A stretch of 64,000 bases of DNA from Planctomycetota bacterium (GTDB lineage: Bacteria; Planctomycetota; Planctomycetia; Pirellulales; Lacipirellulaceae): contig JAADGV010000018.1 in the NCBI GenBank assembly GCA_013152205.1, positions 1-64,000 on the forward strand, in the 5' to 3' direction. Numbering within the stretch: the first letter of the stretch is position 1; every line of letters starts with the position of its first letter. The translations under genes were made by a program, and so were the position numbers. Under the pieces are notes generated by a model that searched no databases, was not told the DNA's origin, and worked only from the letters and a program-made list of their open reading frames with translations. Positions 60,158 through 64,000 of this stretch are shown piece by piece.

Positions 60158-63100
60158 ATGCACCAATACCGAATCAACTATTTCCTACTCTTTGGTTTGG
60201 CCGCCGTATTCGTGGTCGTCGGAGGAATCGCCTTTTTCGTGATTCACCCCTGGCAGGTGAATCGCAACGCTGAATGGTTTCGCGAACGGTCAGAATCTGC
60301 GATCGCAGAAAACGATCCGCGCACAGCGTTTGACTACCTGGCAAAGTACTATCGTTTTCGCAAAGATGAAGACGATGCGCTCATCAAGCTAGCCAATTTG
60401 GGTGTCGAGGTCACAAAACTGGAAGACGCGACTGGAGGTGAGTACCGAAGTGCCCACAAAATCCTAAAACATGCCGTCGTCAAAACGAACGACCCTGCCC
60501 TGCGTCGCGAATTGGCAGACGCGTTAATCAAAGGAGGGCGACCCGGAGATGCGCTCGTCCATATCGATGAATTGTTGAAAAATGATCCCAGCAACTCCGA
60601 GCTTCAGGCTTTGCGCGTTCGCTCGCTTTTTGCAACCAAAGATTACCGTCAGTCCACCGAGCTTGCGTACAGCCTGATTGGATACGACAAGAAGAGCAAA
60701 ACTTTTGACGCAGAAAAAGCCATCGCAGCAGACCAACCAGAAATCTATACGATGCTCGCTGCAACTTTGGTTGAAATAGACAAAAAACCGGAGCAAGCCC
60801 GACTAGTTATCGATCAAATGGTCGAAGCAAACCCGGAATCTCACGAGGCACACCTAAAGCGTTCGGTCTTCCTCCTGAACCGTGGAGAAAAAGAAGAAGC
60901 CAACCTGGCGTTGGCGAAAGCCTACGAGTTGAATCCTACTGATGCTGATGTATTAATGCGCATGGGGCAAGTCGCACTCTCTGAAAAAGACTATGACAAA
61001 GCTTATCAACACCTTGCCGAAGGCCTAGAAAACTACCCTCGGAAAATTGCTTTCTACAAGCTACTTGCTCTCACTGAAACGCAACGAGGCAACACTTCAG
61101 AAGCTCTGGTGATTCTCGATCGTGGCATCGAGGAATTTGGCCTTCGACGATCGCTTATTCTTGTTCTTGATAAAATTGGCGTCCTTTTTCGCAACAAAGA
61201 TCTCGCCGAAGTAAACAACATCCTCGAAGTTCTTGAAGAATTGAAAATCGCGTCGTTAGAACCTTTGATTGCTTATCAACGGACACGTATCAAGTGGCAT
61301 AACGAACAATGGGCTGAGGCGGTTAACGAATTCAAGCGACTGCGACCGAAACTCTTTCAGTTCCCAGAAGCTCAAACGCTGGCAGGGATCATGCTTGGTC
61401 GGGCTTACGAGCGTCTCGGCCAGAGTGACTTAGCAGAACAGACCTATAATTCGGTTCTACAAGATCGCCCCAACGACCCCCGCGCGATGGCGGGCCTACG
61501 ACGTGTAAGCAAGCAGACTCGTCGTGGCGATTCTCGTGTTCCTCAGGGATTCAATGTTGGGCAATTGGTGCGCCAGATTCTCGCCCTCCCCAAAAAACAA
61601 CAAGACTGGGAACGCGTCGATACTCAGATAGCGGAGTTTGTCGAGAAGAACAAGCTTCCAGAATCGGCAGGAATGCTTTATCAGGCCCAAGTTTTCTTGG
61701 AGCGAAAGATGTACCTAGAGGCGCGAGAAAAAATTCGCGCGGCTGCGAAAGTTGATCCTGAGAACCTTAACGTCCGCTTGGCCGCAGTCAAGCTCCTGTG
61801 GCTAGAACCCGATACTAGTTCTCAAAAAGCGTTGGCAAACCTCGATCAAGTCGAAAAGAAATTCGGCGATTCTCTACAAACACGAATCTTACGTGCAAAA
61901 ATGGTCGCCGCTTCGGATGAGGAGAATATACCTGAACAATTATCCTCGCTTGCTGAAGGCATCGAAGATTGGGATGACCGGGACAAGGTACAGATCTACG
62001 TCTATCTGGCAAGGGAATTGCGTCACCTGGGGAAAAACGACGACGCACTCGACTTCGTGAACCGAGCTGCTCAACTTGCTCCCAACAACCTACCCGTTCG
62101 GATGCAGCTTTTCGATGTTGCGATGCAAAAAAACGACGACGAGGCAATGCAAAGTGCCCAACGAAAAATTTTGGAAATCGTTAAAAGTAAAGAGGATGCT
62201 TCGTACATTATCACCGAAGTAAAACGCCTAATCCTCGGGTATGGAAAAGACCAGGTTACACGCGAAGAGCTTCTTGAGGCACGCGCAATGCTCGACGCCG
62301 CAATGCAACAGCGACCGGAGTGGAGCCTACTGCATGTTACCTACGGCCAATTGCTGCTTGTTTTGCAGGTGGATTTGGATATCGCCCTTGAGCGACTGAA
62401 CGATGCACTGAAATTTGGCCCACCAAACATGGGGGCGCTCTCGCTGCACATTAAGCTACTCGCCAATCAAGGGCAGTATCAAGAAGCCCGTGAAAAAATG
62501 GGGCTGATGTCCGCCGAAATACGCGAAAAAATGCTTGGCAAGGTCAATGCGGAGGTGTTGCTAAGAACAGGCGACGCTGAAGAGGCTTTTGAAGCTGCCC
62601 AGAAAATTGCGGATCAACAGCCACAGCAGGTGACGACTCAAAAATGGTTTGCAGTACTAGCCAATACGGCTGGAAAAACCGAGGCCGCAGCAAAGGCGTG
62701 GCAAAAGGTCGTCGAACTGAATCCCACCGAACCCGACAGCTGGTCGCAATTATTGACGATCTACGCACGGCAGAAGAATCTGGAACAATTACTTCACACC
62801 ATACGCCAAGCTCACCTGGCCCTTGATGCAGAATTCGTACCCCTGCTAACCGCAAAAACCTATGAATTACAAGGTCGATGGCAAAATGCCGAAGCCCTTT
62901 GCCTCGCTGCCTACGGCGATCGCCTCAATGAAATACCAATTGCGAGGCGAATGGCTGACTTCTATCTCCTGTGGAGTTCCAAAAATCCCGCGAATGCAAA
63001 AAAAGCCGCTTTATACGTGAATCGCATTTTACGTGCTTCTTACGAGGGCAATGTACCGCCTCAATACATGCATCACGTTGCCTGGGCACGTCGGCAGGCG

Positions 63101-64000
63101 GCTCGCCTGCTGGCAGCTACCGGCGACTATCAAAAAAATCAGCAAGCTCTACGCCTGTTGATGCTAGCAAAAGTCGATGGCGAGTTGCCCGCCGAAGACC
63201 AAGCTATGCGAGGTGGAATCATGGCCTCGCTCAAAGACCCTGCTTCACAAGCCCAAGCAATTCAAGTCCTTTCCGAAATGCGAAAAAAAGGCCAACTCAA
63301 GAAGAAACTAACACTCTCGTTAGCTGGGTTAATGTTTGCCGCTGGCGATTGGAAAAGCAGCGAAAATATTTTACTAGACGCTCTCGCGACGTACGACGCA
63401 GATCCAGAAGTCCGGTCTACTTACATCAATCTTCTTATCGAGCATGGCGATTACGATATCGCACAGAGTCGCCTAAATCGAATAAAAAACACGGCTGCCT
63501 ATCGCGGTATCTACTTGCAATTACTTGCACGTCTATCTGCCAAGAAAGGGGATCAGGCCGGTGTACGAAAATCGCTTACTGCCTTACTACCAGACGATCT
63601 CGAAGGCTCACTCGAGCCCCCCCAGTTAGCGCTGGTGCGTAGTGTAGCTCGTCTAGCATCTAAATATGATGACACTGCATTGGCTGAAAAACTTTACACT
63701 CTCTTCGCCCAGCGTGTACCGTCTGCTGCTTTTGAACTAACACGATTTCATGCCCTCTACGGCAATATCGACACCGCCCTCGAACAGATGAAGAAAGCTC
63801 CTCCTAAGCAACGAAATCAAAGTGTAGCGTTAGCAGCGCAGATGCTGCGCAAACGTCGTGCTGAATTTGGCGACAAATATGACGAGCCCGTCAATCGCTT
63901 TATGGCAGCCGCTCTACGCGACGACCCAGAATCAGCTCTCCGATTGCTCACCCAAGCTGAGATATTGGAAATTCAACAAAAATACGAGGAAAGCGCTAAC
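60158..64000 (+). CDS. Very long membrane-anchored TPR protein, 3' end outside the window
   Basis: The frame from ATG 60158 has no stop in the window and gives at least 1,281 residues. An N-terminal helix (YFLLFGLAAVFVVVGGIAFFV, residues about 8-28) is followed by HPWQVNRNAEWF and a long series of TPR units, for example ALVHIDELLKNDPSNSELQALR, AYQHLAEGLENYPRKI and LAALAKAYELNPTDADVL-type repeats. It is a likely envelope scaffold, with the repeats outside the cytoplasm if the N-terminus is inside. Polysaccharide or protein-sorting roles are known for similar proteins, but no specific function can be inferred. Confidence 0.82.
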   Translation, partial: MHQYRINYFLLFGLAAVFVVVGGIAFFVIHPWQVNRNAEWFRERSESAIAENDPRTAFDYLAKYYRFRKDEDDALIKLANLGVEVTKLEDATGGEYRSAHKILKHAVVKTNDPALRRELADALIKGGRPGDALVHIDELLKNDPSNSELQALRVRSLFATKDYRQSTELAYSLIGYDKKSKTFDAEKAIAADQPEIYTMLAATLVEIDKKPEQARLVIDQMVEANPESHEAHLKRSVFLLNRGEKEEANLALAKAYELNPTDADVLMRMGQVALSEKDYDKAYQHLAEGLENYPRKIAFYKLLALTETQRGNTSEALVILDRGIEEFGLRRSLILVLDKIGVLFRNKDLAEVNNILEVLEELKIASLEPLIAYQRTRIKWHNEQWAEAVNEFKRLRPKLFQFPEAQTLAGIMLGRAYERLGQSDLAEQTYNSVLQDRPNDPRAMAGLRRVSKQTRRGDSRVPQGFNVGQLVRQILALPKKQQDWERVDTQIAEFVEKNKLPESAGMLYQAQVFLERKMYLEAREKIRAAAKVDPENLNVRLAAVKLLWLEPDTSSQKALANLDQVEKKFGDSLQTRILRAKMVAASDEENIPEQLSSLAEGIEDWDDRDKVQIYVYLARELRHLGKNDDALDFVNRAAQLAPNNLPVRMQLFDVAMQKNDDEAMQSAQRKILEIVKSKEDASYIITEVKRLILGYGKDQVTREELLEARAMLDAAMQQRPEWSLLHVTYGQLLLVLQVDLDIALERLNDALKFGPPNMGALSLHIKLLANQGQYQEAREKMGLMSAEIREKMLGKVNAEVLLRTGDAEEAFEAAQKIADQQPQQVTTQKWFAVLANTAGKTEAAAKAWQKVVELNPTEPDSWSQLLTIYARQKNLEQLLHTIRQAHLALDAEFVPLLTAKTYELQGRWQNAEALCLAAYGDRLNEIPIARRMADFYLLWSSKNPANAKKAALYVNRILRASYEGNVPPQYMHHVAWARRQAARLLAATGDYQKNQQALRLLMLAKVDGELPAEDQAMRGGIMASLKDPASQAQAIQVLSEMRKKGQLKKKLTLSLAGLMFAAGDWKSSENILLDALATYDADPEVRSTYINLLIEHGDYDIAQSRLNRIKNTAAYRGIYLQLLARLSAKKGDQAGVRKSLTALLPDDLEGSLEPPQLALVRSVARLASKYDDTALAEKLYTLFAQRVPSAAFELTRFHALYGNIDTALEQMKKAPPKQRNQSVALAAQMLRKRRAEFGDKYDEPVNRFMAAALRDDPESALRLLTQAEILEIQQKYEESAN

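Overview
The window looks like the chromosome of a planctomycete, most likely in the Pirellulales. The EF-G has the G-domain signatures of the spirochaete/planctomycete/mitochondrial EF-G1 clade. There is a small membrane protein with the planctomycete-style FSLRQLF leader, secreted proteins carry unusual domain mixes, and dispersed palindromic repeats are abundant. The cell is diderm: lpxB, an LptF/G-type LPS export permease, a three-gene Mla/MCE lipid transport cluster, a PMT-type glycosyltransferase and GDP-mannose genes (manC, gmd) are present. The organism was inferred from these features only.

Layout. 0-9 kb: a small secreted Tyr-rich protein, an M20 deacylase, an Mrp/ApbC ATPase, a lysine-repeat histone-like protein, an SGNH hydrolase, then lpxB with an M50 protease, and manC. 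A 165-bp repeat occurs inverted at 251-414 and 8847-9012. 9.6-13.3 kb: a Cys-rich secreted protein, a receiver-like protein lacking the phosphoacceptor Asp, a secreted protein with a Cys metal-site tail, a ThiD2-ThiE fusion and a small membrane protein. 13.6-19.3 kb: a TPR membrane protein, clpC, and an ECF sigma / membrane anti-sigma-like / secretin-N-like operon. 19.9-25.3 kb: mlaE-mlaF-mlaD, a PEGA lipoprotein and a PP2C phosphatase. 25.4-27.3 kb: a toxin-antitoxin island with a second, orphan antitoxin between 87-bp repeats. 27.8-32.2 kb: LptF/G and an 820-aa GT2-PMT fusion.

32.3-33.8 kb holds a decayed IS4-family element lying in a palindromic repeat. 33.9-44.7 kb: a PDZ/YbaY-like/DUF4214-like secreted protein, a PstS-like binding protein, an S4 RNA-binding protein, EF-G, a CPBP protease, a TPR protein, fumC and mscS. 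44.9-51 kb: scpB, rpe, a histidine-phosphatase-fold pseudoenzyme, accD, an atypical protein kinase, and purE-purK. 51-57.5 kb: an exporter set (HlyD adaptor, FtsX-type permease, ATPase) with a membrane-protein gene inserted on the opposite strand, and gmd overlapping the ATPase gene. 57.9-64 kb: a TIGR03790-family secreted protein and a very long TPR protein that runs off the end.

No CRISPR array, prophage, rRNA or tRNA was recognised. The least ordinary parts are the 9.7-11.9 kb Cys-rich/pseudo-receiver/metal-site cluster, two signalling-type proteins with lost catalytic residues (46662-47240 and 48405-49283), the repeat families, and the toxin-antitoxin island.
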